DNA of 33,770 bases from Oscillatoriales cyanobacterium (lineage in GTDB: Bacteria; Cyanobacteriota; Cyanobacteriia; Cyanobacteriales; Microcoleaceae): contig RDXX01000048.1 of assembly GCA_004292955.1 (NCBI GenBank), positions 1 to 33,770 of the forward strand, read 5' to 3'. Within the stretch, counting starts at the first letter, position 1; every line of letters begins with the position of its first letter. The position numbers and the translations under genes are program-made. Shown piece after piece: positions 16,414 through 26,348 of the stretch. Below the pieces are notes generated by a model. That model did no database searches. It was not told where the DNA came from and was given only the letters and a program-made list of their open reading frames with translations.

Positions 16414-18891
16414 TTAAACTTTAGCAACCTGCGCCGCTAAATCCATCACCGCACTCGAAGCCTCCACCTTAGCAACATCCAACAAAGTCTTCAAAACCGA
16501 ATCGGGATTCAAACTAATCGAATCAATTCCCAACTCAACCAAGAAGCGAGCAAACTCAGGATAATCGCTGGGCGCTTGGCCGCAAATACCTATCTTGCGA
16601 TCGTACTTCTTAGCGGCTTTAATGGCAATTTCCACCATCCGCTTCACAGCTTCATTGCGTTCGTCAAAGATGTGGGCGACTAAGGCAGAATCCCGGTCTA
16701 ATCCTAATGTTAGCTGAGTTAAGTCGTTAGAGCCGATCGAGAATCCGTCAAAAACCTGGGCAAATTCGTCAGCAAATATGACATTGCTGGGCAATTCGCA
16801 CATCACGTACACCTGCAAGCCATTTGCACCCTTGACTAAACCGTGTTTCGCCATCTCGGCCAACACTTTGCGCCCTTCCTCCGGCGTGCGACAAAACGGA
16901 ATCATCGGAATCACATTTGTCAAGCCCATTTCGTCGCGCACTCGCTTTAATGCCTTGCATTCCAAAGCATAAGCTTCGCGGTAATTCGGGTCATAATAAC
17001 GAGAAGCGCCGCGCCACCCGATCATCGGGTTTTCTTCCTTCGGTTCAAACTGCCGCCCTCCCAGCAGATTAGCATATTCGTTGCTCTTGAAATCGCTCAT
17101 CCGCACGATGACTGGATTGGGATAAAATGCGGCGGCGATGGTGGCAATTCCGCAGGCTAATTTGTCGGTAAAGAAATCGGGTTTGTGTTTGTAAAGTGCT
17201 GTGAGTTTGGCAATTTGGCGCTTGACTGATGTGTCGGTCAATTCGTCAAAGTGAATCAGTGCCAAGGGATGCGCTTTGATGTGGTTGGCGATGATGAATT
17301 CTAGCCGCGCTAACCCTACGCCATCGCAAGGAATTGCTGACAAACCAAAAGCTTCTTCTGGGTTTCCGACATTCATTAAAATTTGAGTGCGGGTGCGGGG
17401 CAAATTGTCGATCGCAATTTCTTGAATTTCAAAAGGAACTAAACCGGAATAAACTTTGCCTTCGTCTCCTTCGGAACAAGAAACAGTAATTTCTTGATTG
17501 TTTTGCAAGACTTTAGTACCGTCGCCGGTGCCGACAATGGCGGGGATTCCCATTTCCCGGGCAATGATCGCAGCATGGCAAGTACGGCCGCCGGAATTGG
17601 TGACAATCGCGCTGGCTTTTTTCATGATCGGTTCCCAATCCGGGTCAGTTTTGTTGGTAACAAGAACTTCCCCTGCTTCAAAGTCAGCGATTTGGTGAAC
17701 GTCTAAAATTACGCGGGCTTTACCTTGTCCGATAGCTTCACCAACGGCACGCCCTGTTGCCAAAACTGCGCTGGAACCTTGCAATTTGTAGTTGCGTAAA
17801 ACTGTAGCAGATTTTTGTGATTGTACTGTTTCCGGCCGCGCTTGGACGATGAATAGTTCGCCTGTATTGCCGTCTTTTGCCCACTCGATGTCCATCGGCG
17901 TGTAGGTGCCGCGGACTTGAGAGTAGTGTTCTTCTATCTGTACGGCCCAACGTGCTAGTTGCAGAATTTCTTCATCGTTAAGGGCGTATTTGCCGCGTTC
18001 TGCTGGGGCTACCGAGAGGTTTTTGGTGTATTTGGAACCGCCGAGATCGTACACCATTTTGATGTCTTTGGTGCCGAGGCGTTTGTCGAGAATTGGGCGG
18101 AAATCTTGTTTTAATGTGGGTTTAAAAACTAGGTATTCGTCGGGATTTACTGCTCCTTGAACGATGTTTTCTCCTAATCCGTAGGCGGCGGTGATTAGGG
18201 CGGCATTTTTGAAACCGGTTTCGGTGTCGATGCTGAACATGACGCCGGAGGATGCTAAGTCCGATCGCACCATTTTCTGCACGCCGACGGATAAGGCGAC
18301 TTCAAAGTGGTCGAAACCTCGTTGTTGGCGGTAAGAAATCGCTCTGTCGGTGAAGGTGGAGGCGAAGCATTTGTGGCAGCATTGGAGGACGCTGGTGCAA
18401 CCGTGGACGTTGAGGTAGGTTTCTTGCTGTCCGGCGAAACTGGCGTCTGGTAAGTCTTCGGCGGTGGCGGACGAACGGACTGCTACGTCTGTACTGTCGC
18501 CGTAGCGATCGCACAGTCGATCGTAAGCATCTGCGATCGCCACTTGCAAGTCTCGCGGAAACGGTGTATCGAGAATTAACGCCCGCGCTTGCTTCCCTTT
18601 GATGCGGAGGTTCTGGAGATTTTCTACGTCTAAATCGGCAAAAATTTCGCGCAATTTTGCTTCTAAACCCGCCGACTCGATGAAGTACCGATAAGCGTAT
18701 GCTGTAGTTGCAAATCCATTGGGGACGCTGACTCCTTTGGGGGTTAACTGTTGAATCATTTCCCCCAATGAAGCATTTTTACCCCCTACTAATGGGATGT
18801 CGGCTATCCCGACTTCATCAAACCACAATATTAAGGCTTTTTCTTTGGGAATTAAAACTTGTTTTTCTTGAATTGCTAATTTGTCTAGCAT
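16414..18891 (-). CDS. ppsA: Phosphoenolpyruvate synthase
   Basis: 825 residues, slightly longer than the ~790-residue E. coli enzyme. PEP synthase (pyruvate, water dikinase) converts pyruvate and ATP to PEP, AMP and phosphate in gluconeogenesis. The ATP-grasp N-domain starts with LWFDEVGIADIPLVGGKNASLGEM and includes VRSSATAEDLPDASFAGQQET. The swivelling phosphohistidine domain has SGGRTCHAAIIAREMGIPA, with the catalytic His at residue 439. The C-terminal PEP/pyruvate barrel contains GWRGASRYYDP, FSIGSNDLTQLTLGLDRDS and GICGQAPSD with the catalytic Cys. All key motifs are present. The start ATG 18889-18891 is preceded on the minus strand by GAGAGG (18901-18906), a good ribosome site. It is transcribed alone, divergently from the first large kinase. 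Confidence 0.96.
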   Translation of the reverse strand: MLDKLAIQEKQVLIPKEKALILWFDEVGIADIPLVGGKNASLGEMIQQLTPKGVSVPNGFATTAYAYRYFIESAGLEAKLREIFADLDVENLQNLRIKGKQARALILDTPFPRDLQVAIADAYDRLCDRYGDSTDVAVRSSATAEDLPDASFAGQQETYLNVHGCTSVLQCCHKCFASTFTDRAISYRQQRGFDHFEVALSVGVQKMVRSDLASSGVMFSIDTETGFKNAALITAAYGLGENIVQGAVNPDEYLVFKPTLKQDFRPILDKRLGTKDIKMVYDLGGSKYTKNLSVAPAERGKYALNDEEILQLARWAVQIEEHYSQVRGTYTPMDIEWAKDGNTGELFIVQARPETVQSQKSATVLRNYKLQGSSAVLATGRAVGEAIGQGKARVILDVHQIADFEAGEVLVTNKTDPDWEPIMKKASAIVTNSGGRTCHAAIIAREMGIPAIVGTGDGTKVLQNNQEITVSCSEGDEGKVYSGLVPFEIQEIAIDNLPRTRTQILMNVGNPEEAFGLSAIPCDGVGLARLEFIIANHIKAHPLALIHFDELTDTSVKRQIAKLTALYKHKPDFFTDKLACGIATIAAAFYPNPVIVRMSDFKSNEYANLLGGRQFEPKEENPMIGWRGASRYYDPNYREAYALECKALKRVRDEMGLTNVIPMIPFCRTPEEGRKVLAEMAKHGLVKGANGLQVYVMCELPSNVIFADEFAQVFDGFSIGSNDLTQLTLGLDRDSALVAHIFDERNEAVKRMVEIAIKAAKKYDRKIGICGQAPSDYPEFARFLVELGIDSISLNPDSVLKTLLDVAKVEASSAVMDLAAQVAKV

Positions 18892-18923
18892 TGCTTTTTT
18901 CCTCTCACATTCAGACCAGTTCG

Positions 18924-18953
18924 GTTAAAGGACAGTAAACAAAGGAGTGTCAA
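18924..18953 (-). promoter_or_regulatory. Possible ppsA promoter
   Basis: On the minus strand a perfect TTGACA (18948-18953) is followed after ~18 bases by TTTAAC (18924-18929), a weak -10 match. The ribosome site and ATG follow within ~35 bases. The -35 is good but the -10 is poor, so this is tentative. Confidence 0.3.
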
Positions 18954-19152
18954 TTTTTAAATGTAGTTTTGTTGCCCAAAAGCTCAGATTTTTTTCGCGT
19001 CTGTATCCGGCCTAGTTTTTAATTGCCTCTATTTCTATCTTATAACTTTTTTGCTAAATGGCAAGACCCCTGGGGAAGATTTATTTAATTGCAAAAAGTA
19101 AAGAAATGGCAGCGGGGAGTTTAGGTAAGCTATCATAAAAAAAATTGTAAAA

Positions 19153-19332
19153 ATGTCAATGTCAGACATAATTTCCACGGATTTATTGGCGCCGATCGCG
19201 CAGCGGTGCGGGGATACCGCTCAAATTGTGTTGACTGTTGACGGTGAAGCGATTCGATCGCGGCGATCGCCCACAAAACACAACACCGAGCAGTTTTGTT
19301 TCCTCCAGCAACCCAGATTCTCAAAACCGTAA
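19153..19332 (+). CDS. Unrecognised 59-residue open reading frame
   Basis: ATG 19153 to TAA 19330-19332. The product reads MSMSDIISTDLLAPIAQRCG, continues DTAQIVLTVDGEAIRSRR and ends in a Lys/Gln/Pro-rich tail. The first ~40 residues have balanced, protein-like composition; the tail looks less so. No family is recognised, no clear ribosome site is present, and part of the DNA overlaps octamer and heptamer repeats. It could be a small gene, a decayed gene remnant or chance. Confidence 0.25.
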   Translation: MSMSDIISTDLLAPIAQRCGDTAQIVLTVDGEAIRSRRSPTKHNTEQFCFLQQPRFSKP

Positions 19333-19437
19333 AAATTTTACCTCTGATTGGGTTGACCTACTTAGAGCAAAAACACAGTCGATGTAGAACATTGTAGTTT
19401 TTGGACGCAAGCAATTTTATTTTTTACCAGCGTTATT

Positions 19438-19466
19438 TTGGCATTCAATTATTTATATGCTATAAT
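19438..19466 (+). promoter_or_regulatory. Strong sigma-70-type promoter of the first kinase gene
   Basis: TTGGCA (19438-19443), a 17-base spacer, and a perfect TATAAT (19461-19466) preceded by TGC, an extended -10. A start site near 19473 would give a ~30-base leader. AAGG at 19497-19500 lies 3 bases before ATG 19504, which is closer than usual for a ribosome site. Confidence 0.6.
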
Positions 19467-19503
19467 AATTAGCTCGACTGCCTTACGATAATTAACAAGG
19501 TAT

Positions 19504-22500
19504 ATGATATCAGTTTTGAGCCCAACCGCCAAGCGAAACGGCTTTAAAGTTCTCCTGGTCGAAGACAATCAAGCCGAAGCCGATCTAATCGAAGAATTGT
19601 TATTAGAAACAAATGTCAGCCGAGCCGAAACCCAAAGGCTGTCAGTAAGCTGTACAGACCGTCTCAGCAAAGCGCAGCAAATTTTGCTCGGCGAACATTT
19701 TGATGTGATTTTACTTGACCTTTCGCTGCCCGACAGCCAAGACATAAGTACAATTGTTAACATACAAGAATACAGCCTCAATACTCCGATCGTCGTACTG
19801 ACGGCGCACAACGATGAAGAACTCGCCGTGCAGTCAATCCAAGCAGGAGCTCAGGATTATCTAGTCAAGCGAAAAATCGACAGCGAAGTGTTAATGCGAT
19901 CGCTCCGCTACGCAGTTGAGCGGCAGCACAACCAAGAAGCTTTGCAAAAAAGTGAAGCAAAATATCGCTCCGTAGTCGAAAATTCCCTCGTCGGAATTGC
20001 GATTATTGCTCCTCCAGTTTCCCTCTCAGAACCCACACAATGCCAGTGGTTGGAAGTTAACGATGCTTTGTGCAATTTGCTGGGATACGAGCGCCAAGAA
20101 CTTTTGCACGGAAATTGGGAACAGTGGGGCTATCCTGAAGACTGGCAGGCTAGTTTAGAGCAGTTAAATAAAATTTTTGCCGGGGAGAGCGAAGGCTATA
20201 TTTTAGACAAAAGATGGCGCAAAAAAGATGGAAAAATAGTTTATACTCGGGTTTCCCTGCGCTGCATCCGGGGCCGCGACGGCTCGATCGACCGGATGAT
20301 TAAAGTAATTTTGGACGTGAGCGACCGCTATCGCTACGAAGCCGAAGTAAAAGCATCAGAAGAGTTTTTAAATCACACGATTAATGCTACTCCTGACCCA
20401 ATTTTTGTCAAAGACGAGCAACATAGGTGGGTTGTACTAAACGATGCTTTTTGCGAATTGATGGGAAAAGGGCGATCGGAACTTATAGGTACGTCGGGAT
20501 ACGAGTTTTTGGGCGCAGCACAAGCCAAAGTTTTTGAGCAACAAGACGAGCAAGTATTGCAAAGAAGTATTCCCAAACAAACGGAAGAGACTTTTACAGA
20601 TAGCGCAGGTCAAGAACGCATTATATCTACCAAAAAAACAGTTTTTAATAAAGCTAACGGCACTAAAATGTTGGTCGGAATCATGCGAGATGTGACCGAA
20701 TACAAGCGCCAGCAAATAGCATTGCAGGAAAGCGAAGATCGATTTCAAATAATCAGCGCTAACGTGCCGGGAATGATTTATCAATACAGGCTTTATGTGG
20801 ATGGCAAAACATCTTTTACTTATGTTTCTTCTGGGAGTTGGCAGCTCTACAATTTAAGACCTGAAGAAATAGAAGAAAATGCCAGCTTGGCTTTTGCTAC
20901 AGTTCACACCGATGACATCTCAGACTTGCATCGATCGATCGCAACTTCAGCAGTGACTCAGGAATCTTGGCACCACCAGTGGCGGCAAGTTACGGGAGAA
21001 CGAGTGAAATGGCTGCAAGGCGCGGCTAAGCCCTCCAAGCAGGCCAACGGCGATATAGTTTGGGATGGTTTGGTGATCGATGTCACCGAATTAAAACAAA
21101 CACAACAAGAGCGCGATCGCTTCTTTAGCATTTCGCTAGATTTACTTTGCATTGCAGGTTTTGACGGCTATTTCAAACGCTTAAACCCTGCTTGGTCAAA
21201 TGTATTAGGTTACAGCCGAGACGAACTTCTAGCCAAACCTTTTATAGAATTCGTGCATCCAGAAGACAGAGAAATAACTATAGCTGAATTAGAAAAACTT
21301 CAAAATTCTCACCCCGTTATTAACTTAGAAAACCGCTGTATTTGCCCAGATGGTACTTATAAATGGCTGTCGTGGACGGCATCACCTTTTGCTGAAGAAA
21401 GTTTAATTTATGCAGTTGCCAGAGATATTACATTGAGCAAGCAAGCTGAAGCTGAATTGCGTAAAAGTGAAGCCACTAATCGCGCTCTTTTAAACGCGAT
21501 ACCCGACATGATATTTCGCTGTCGCGCCGACGGCACTTTTGTAGACTTCAAACCCGCAAAAGATATCCAAACCCTGGTACCGGAAAACATATTTATTGGT
21601 CAAAAAGCACAAGACATCTTGCCTGCTGCTTTTGCTGAAAAAATATTGTCCGGCAATCAACAAGCGATCGAGACCGGCGAGATTCAAGTTGTAGAATATC
21701 AACTGCCAATTCAGGATGTACTGTGCGATTTTGAAGCGAGAATTGTCTTCTGCACCGATGACGAAATTATTGCGATCGTCCGGGATATCACCAGCCGCAA
21801 ACGTTTTGAGTCAAAACTCCAGCGACAAGCAGCAGCAATGGCAGCCGCTTCCGAAGGCATAGGTATTGTCAATGCCAGCGGAGATGTGATTTATGCCAAC
21901 GCAGCTAAACTCAAAATCTACGGTTACAATGCCCTCGAAGAAATATTGGGCAAAAGTTGGAAAATATTTTATGAAGGTGCAGAACTCGCAAGGTTTGAGC
22001 GGGAAATTATGCCGACTTTAGCGCACCAAGGTTATTGCAGCACAGAAGCAGTAGGCTGCCGCCGCGATGGCTCTCAATTCCCTCAAGAAGTCTCGCTGAC
22101 AATTTTGCCGGAGGGCGAAATAATTTGCATTGTTCGCGATATTACTGCGAGAAAGAAAGCAGAAGCAGATTTGCAAGATAGCAAGCGGTTCGGCGATCGC
22201 ATTGCTGAGGCAAGTCCTAATATTTTGTATGTTTACGACTTGATAGAACAAAAAAATATTTATGCGAATGCTTCTATCTCTCAGATTATTGGCTATACAG
22301 TAGATGAGATTCAGGCAATGGGGCCGTTGATGTTAACTTTAATGCACCCGGAAGATGCCATCAAAATGCCTGATTATTTACAGCAAGTCGCAACGGGTAC
22401 AGAAGGAGAGATCTTTGAAATTGAATACCGCATCCGGCACAAGGATGGTTCTTGGCGCTGGATTGTCAGCCGAGATACTGTATTTGCAAAAACAGCAGAG

Positions 22501-25500
22501 GGCCAGTTAAAACAAATTCTCGGCACGGGAACTGATATTACAGAAAGCAAGCAAGCAGAAGATGAAATTAAGCTGTTGCTGGCAGCAACTCAAGCCATTA
22601 GTAAGTCGGTAGATTTTCACAGCGCTCTCCCTGATATCCTCCGGTTGCTGTGCACTGCGATCGGCTGGAATTTTGCTGAAGCTTGGATACCAGTTGCTAA
22701 TGGTACTGTTTTGGAACACAGCGAAACTTGGTATGCTAGCGATCGCGATTTAGATAGGTTTGGCCAGGAAAGTAAGAAAATTAGGTTCGCGCCGGGATTG
22801 GGAGTGCCGGGACGGATTTGGTCAACCAGAAAGGTAGAATGGATTGAAGATGTTTCTGTAGTCAATAATGCATTTTTTGCCCGATCGCAAATGGCGGCAG
22901 CAGCCGGATTGAAAGCTTGTTTCGGAGTGCCGATTCGCGCCAATTCAGAGGTGCTGGCAATTTTACTGTTCTGCAAGCGCGATCCATCAATTATGGAACC
23001 GCGTATAGTAGAATTGGTCAATGCGGTAGCGACTCAGTTGGGTTCTCACATTCAGCGCAAACAAGCCGAAGAAGAATTGCGTAAAAGTGAAGAACGCTGG
23101 CAGTTAGTTCTTAAAGGCAATCAAGACGGAATTTGGGACTTGAATCTTCAAACAGATGAAGCTTTTCGATCTGCCCGCTGGCAAGAAATTATCGGTTACG
23201 CAGACGGCGAAATCGACAGCAGCAACAGCGAATGGATCGATCGCATCCATCCAGACGATCGCGATCGAGTGCAAGCCACAATCCAAGATTATCTCGATCG
23301 CCAAACCCCCAATTACGCCGCCGAATACCGCTTGCAGTGCAAAGACGGCAGCTACAAGTGGGTGCTCGCCCGCGCTCAAGCAGTCTGGGACGAAGCCGGA
23401 AACCCCCTGCGGATGGTGGGTTCGATGACCGATATCAGCGATCGCAAAGCAGCAGAATTAGCTTTGCTGCGGGTCACTCAAGCTGTGGAAAGTACCAGCG
23501 ACGCGATCGCGATCGCTGACTTGAAAGGGCGGTCTATTTACCACAATCAAGCCTTCATTCAGCGTTACGGCTACACAGTGGAAGAACTCAACGAGCTAGG
23601 CGATCGCGCCGCGCTTTACATCCGGCCTAAAAGTTACAAAAAAATCTATAAAAACATTCGCAAAGGTCGCTCTTGGTGCGGCGAAGTTGCCCTGCGAACC
23701 AAGAGTGATGAAGCTGTTACCGCTCTGGTGCGAGCCGATAGCATTAAAGACATAAATGACCATTCGGTCGGGTTAATTGCCGTGATTACAGATATCACAA
23801 GACGCAAAGAATCAGAAGCATTTTTGCGCCAGCAATTAAAGCGGGAACAGTTGGCAGTAGCCATGCTGGAACGCATTCGCTCTTCTCTTAATTTAGAACA
23901 AATTCTCACCAAAGCAGTCGAAGAAGTCCGCCAGTTTTTGCAAGTAGATAGAACTGTAATTTACCAATTCAATCCTGATTGGAGCGGGTTTGTCGCAGTC
24001 GAATCGGTTGGCGAAAATACCCGATCAATTATAGGAATGGAAATTTACGATCCCTGTTTTGGAGAAGCCTACGTTCCTCTTTACCTAGATGGCCGAATTA
24101 GAGCCACAGAAGATGTTTACAATGCCGGCATCGCCGACTGTTACTTGAGTTTGTTGACTCGCCTCCAGGTGAGAGCGAGTCTGGTAGTGCCGATTTTGCA
24201 AGGCGAAAACTTGTGGGGGCTGTTGATAGCCCACCACTGCACGGGCCCGCATTCCTGGCAAAAATTGGAGGCAGAGTGCCTGAAACAATTGGGCGTGCAG
24301 TTGGCGATCGCCATTCAGCAATCGACCCTATTTGAACAAGCACAAACCGAAATAGCCGATCGCAAACAAGCAGAAGCCGCCCTGCAATTAGCCAAAGAAG
24401 CCGCCGAATCTGCCAACCGCGCTAAAAGCGACTTTCTCGCCAACATGAGCCACGAATTGCGGACGCCTTTGAACGGGATTTTAGGATACATTCAACTGCT
24501 CAAACCGGATAAGAATTTAACTGCGGAGCAACAGGAAAGTCTCAACAACGTTCACCAGTGTGGCAACCACCTGCTAACCCTGATTAATGATGTTTTAGAC
24601 CTCTCGAAAATCGAAGCTAGTAAAATGGAACTGTCACCGACAAATCTGCATTTTCCCAGCTTTGTTAAAAGTATTGTCGATCTGTTCCAGATGCGCTCGC
24701 ATCAAAAAGGAATTGCGTTTAATTACGAGCAGGTGTCGGCGCTGCCAGACTACGTTTTTGTTGATGAAATCAGATTGCGCCAAGTTTTGATTAATTTGCT
24801 CAGCAATGCGGTTAAGTTTACGGTGAGCGGTGGCGTGACATTCAAAGTCGGTTACGCAGAAAATTATCCTCAAACCCACTGCACAAATTCGAGTTTGACA
24901 GCCGAAGTTTCTACTCAAACAATCAATTGGACTGCGAATTTAGACAATCCGAAAAAGTCGATCGCCCCGCGGGAAACCACAGAAGCGCCCGAAGCGATCG
25001 CCACAACTACTGGCGATCGGGCCCCAACCGCTAAAATTCGCTTTCAAATCGAAGATACCGGCATCGGCATCCGGCAGAATAAACTAGAAGAAATATTTTT
25101 GCCTTTTCATCAAGTAGGCGATCGTAACAATTTCGTCGAAGGTACCGGACTAGGACTTTCCATCAGCCAAAAATTAGTCAAAATAATGGGCAGCGACATT
25201 CACGTCCAAAGTACCCCCGGCAAAGGTAGCATATTTTGGTTGGATATAGACTTGCCCGCAGTCGCCGAATATTCTGAAACCCCCTCCACCCAAGAAAAAC
25301 GCCGGCTTATCGGTTTTAGAGGCAGCCACCGGAAAGTCCTGATCGTAGACGATCACGAAGTAAATCGTGCCATGCTGCACAGACTGCTTTCTCGTTTGGG
25401 CTTTGAAATTGCAGAAGCGATAGACGGCGCAGACTGTTTGCACAAAGCACAGGAATTTCTACCGGATCTAATTTTAATGGACTTGCTGATGCCAGTAATG

Positions 25501-25980
25501 GACGGCTGGGAAGCCACCAGGCGGCTGCGACAGTTGCCGGAATTAAAAGATGCGGTTATCCTTGCTTTGTCCGCTAGCGTTTACGAGACTACCAGGCAAA
25601 AAAGCATACTTGCAGGTTGCGATAATTTTGTCACCAAACCGATTCAAACTAACGACCTTTTAGAATTATTGCGCCTGCATTTGAGACTAGAATGGATTTA
25701 CGAAGAGGGATCGGAAACCAAAAAACGCAAAGCTCAAACTCCCAAAGCATTATCGGAGATTGCGATTGCTGACTCAACAATAGTGTCTCCTGGTTCAGAG
25801 TCAGTCTTTGTCTTGTTAAGATTGGCTGCTATGGGCGATATTGAAGCTATCCTGGAGGAAACTGCTAAACTAGAAAATTCTGACCCGACATTAGTCCCTT
25901 TTGTTCAGCACGTTCGCCAACTTGCTAAAGGATTTCAGCTCAGGCAAATTCGAGATTTTTTGAAGCAACATTTGCCCTAA
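19504..25980 (+). CDS. Giant hybrid histidine kinase with nine PAS domains and a DXCF cyanobacteriochrome-like GAF
   Basis: 2158 residues, no membrane segment, so a cytoplasmic sensor. Order: receiver ~14-137 (phospho-Asp D72 in VILLDLSLPDS); PAS1-PAS7 ~146-1017; GAF1 ~1020-1188; PAS8 ~1192-1316; PAS9 ~1319-1438; GAF2 ~1440-1616; HisKA ~1630-1713 (H1650 in MSHELRTPLNG); HATPase ~1748-1918 (N-box [27 protein letters not shown]); receiver ~1942-2063 (D1993 in LILMDLLMPVMDG); and a ~95-residue helical tail without an obvious HPt histidine. GAF2 carries YDPCF (C1518) and ADCYLSLL (C1546), 28 residues apart as in DXCF cyanobacteriochromes. The HATPase has a ~50-residue hydrophilic insert coded near 24870-25020. 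It probably autophosphorylates H1650 and passes phosphate to D1993. The light sensing is inferred. Confidence 0.92.
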   Translation: MISVLSPTAKRNGFKVLLVEDNQAEADLIEELLLETNVSRAETQRLSVSCTDRLSKAQQILLGEHFDVILLDLSLPDSQDISTIVNIQEYSLNTPIVVLTAHNDEELAVQSIQAGAQDYLVKRKIDSEVLMRSLRYAVERQHNQEALQKSEAKYRSVVENSLVGIAIIAPPVSLSEPTQCQWLEVNDALCNLLGYERQELLHGNWEQWGYPEDWQASLEQLNKIFAGESEGYILDKRWRKKDGKIVYTRVSLRCIRGRDGSIDRMIKVILDVSDRYRYEAEVKASEEFLNHTINATPDPIFVKDEQHRWVVLNDAFCELMGKGRSELIGTSGYEFLGAAQAKVFEQQDEQVLQRSIPKQTEETFTDSAGQERIISTKKTVFNKANGTKMLVGIMRDVTEYKRQQIALQESEDRFQIISANVPGMIYQYRLYVDGKTSFTYVSSGSWQLYNLRPEEIEENASLAFATVHTDDISDLHRSIATSAVTQESWHHQWRQVTGERVKWLQGAAKPSKQANGDIVWDGLVIDVTELKQTQQERDRFFSISLDLLCIAGFDGYFKRLNPAWSNVLGYSRDELLAKPFIEFVHPEDREITIAELEKLQNSHPVINLENRCICPDGTYKWLSWTASPFAEESLIYAVARDITLSKQAEAELRKSEATNRALLNAIPDMIFRCRADGTFVDFKPAKDIQTLVPENIFIGQKAQDILPAAFAEKILSGNQQAIETGEIQVVEYQLPIQDVLCDFEARIVFCTDDEIIAIVRDITSRKRFESKLQRQAAAMAAASEGIGIVNASGDVIYANAAKLKIYGYNALEEILGKSWKIFYEGAELARFEREIMPTLAHQGYCSTEAVGCRRDGSQFPQEVSLTILPEGEIICIVRDITARKKAEADLQDSKRFGDRIAEASPNILYVYDLIEQKNIYANASISQIIGYTVDEIQAMGPLMLTLMHPEDAIKMPDYLQQVATGTEGEIFEIEYRIRHKDGSWRWIVSRDTVFAKTAEGQLKQILGTGTDITESKQAEDEIKLLLAATQAISKSVDFHSALPDILRLLCTAIGWNFAEAWIPVANGTVLEHSETWYASDRDLDRFGQESKKIRFAPGLGVPGRIWSTRKVEWIEDVSVVNNAFFARSQMAAAAGLKACFGVPIRANSEVLAILLFCKRDPSIMEPRIVELVNAVATQLGSHIQRKQAEEELRKSEERWQLVLKGNQDGIWDLNLQTDEAFRSARWQEIIGYADGEIDSSNSEWIDRIHPDDRDRVQATIQDYLDRQTPNYAAEYRLQCKDGSYKWVLARAQAVWDEAGNPLRMVGSMTDISDRKAAELALLRVTQAVESTSDAIAIADLKGRSIYHNQAFIQRYGYTVEELNELGDRAALYIRPKSYKKIYKNIRKGRSWCGEVALRTKSDEAVTALVRADSIKDINDHSVGLIAVITDITRRKESEAFLRQQLKREQLAVAMLERIRSSLNLEQILTKAVEEVRQFLQVDRTVIYQFNPDWSGFVAVESVGENTRSIIGMEIYDPCFGEAYVPLYLDGRIRATEDVYNAGIADCYLSLLTRLQVRASLVVPILQGENLWGLLIAHHCTGPHSWQKLEAECLKQLGVQLAIAIQQSTLFEQAQTEIADRKQAEAALQLAKEAAESANRAKSDFLANMSHELRTPLNGILGYIQLLKPDKNLTAEQQESLNNVHQCGNHLLTLINDVLDLSKIEASKMELSPTNLHFPSFVKSIVDLFQMRSHQKGIAFNYEQVSALPDYVFVDEIRLRQVLINLLSNAVKFTVSGGVTFKVGYAENYPQTHCTNSSLTAEVSTQTINWTANLDNPKKSIAPRETTEAPEAIATTTGDRAPTAKIRFQIEDTGIGIRQNKLEEIFLPFHQVGDRNNFVEGTGLGLSISQKLVKIMGSDIHVQSTPGKGSIFWLDIDLPAVAEYSETPSTQEKRRLIGFRGSHRKVLIVDDHEVNRAMLHRLLSRLGFEIAEAIDGADCLHKAQEFLPDLILMDLLMPVMDGWEATRRLRQLPELKDAVILALSASVYETTRQKSILAGCDNFVTKPIQTNDLLELLRLHLRLEWIYEEGSETKKRKAQTPKALSEIAIADSTIVSPGSESVFVLLRLAAMGDIEAILEETAKLENSDPTLVPFVQHVRQLAKGFQLRQIRDFLKQHLP
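23820..24356 (+). other. DXCF cyanobacteriochrome-like GAF domain of the first kinase
   Basis: This domain-level note covers residues ~1440-1618. It begins with the helix [20 protein letters not shown] and has [22 protein letters not shown] (C1518), ADCY (C1546), [20 protein letters not shown] and HHCTGPHSW. These are landmarks of bilin-binding cyanobacterial GAF domains. The residue after the second Cys is Tyr, where the canonical motif has His. Confidence 0.7.
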
Positions 25981-26348
25981 AATTGAGGGTAGCCAACCGA
26001 TAAATTAAAATCAGTTAAATCTCACGCCCCGATCGTGATTGTCAATAACGCAATACGCTTGGATTAAACCCGATCCCCCCTTAGCCAAGAGGGCAGGCAC
26101 GGGGGCACCGCCCCTACAAAGGGGGGGACAGGATTCTTCTAAAAGTCCCCCGACTATCCGGGGGATTTAGGGGGATATCCGGAAAATAAACACTGTTAAC
26201 TGAACAGTATTGCCCTATAAAGAGGCTATTGCAAACGTCGGCACCTACCGAGCAACCGGGTTTCTAGAGGCACCGAAAATCCCTTGAATCTCATGTAAAA
26301 TTACAACCGACAACTCACAACTCAATCATTTTAATTTTTCCCTTAAAT
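25981..26348. other. Intergenic repeats between the first and second kinase genes
   Basis: 368 bases with no gene. G/C-run elements fill 26070-26180: CGGGGGCACCGCCCCTACAA between CCCCCC and GGGGGG runs, and a 7-bp hairpin at 26146-26165 (TCCCCCG...CGGGGGA). The repeats and length make co-transcription of the two kinases uncertain. Confidence 0.65.

Larger units (their letters stand above)
18892..19503. other. Divergent intergenic region between ppsA and the first kinase gene
   Basis: 612 bases holding the two divergent promoters and one short open frame (19153-19332). The stretch 19180-19280 is rich in GCGATCGC-type octamers and includes TTGACTGTTGACGG, which resembles the heptamer repeats found elsewhere in the window. 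Confidence 0.6.

Noticed and set aside
25780..25980. C-terminal tail of the first kinase considered as an HPt domain
   Set aside because: It is helical and of plausible length, but I do not see the HxxKG-type phosphotransfer histidine motif.
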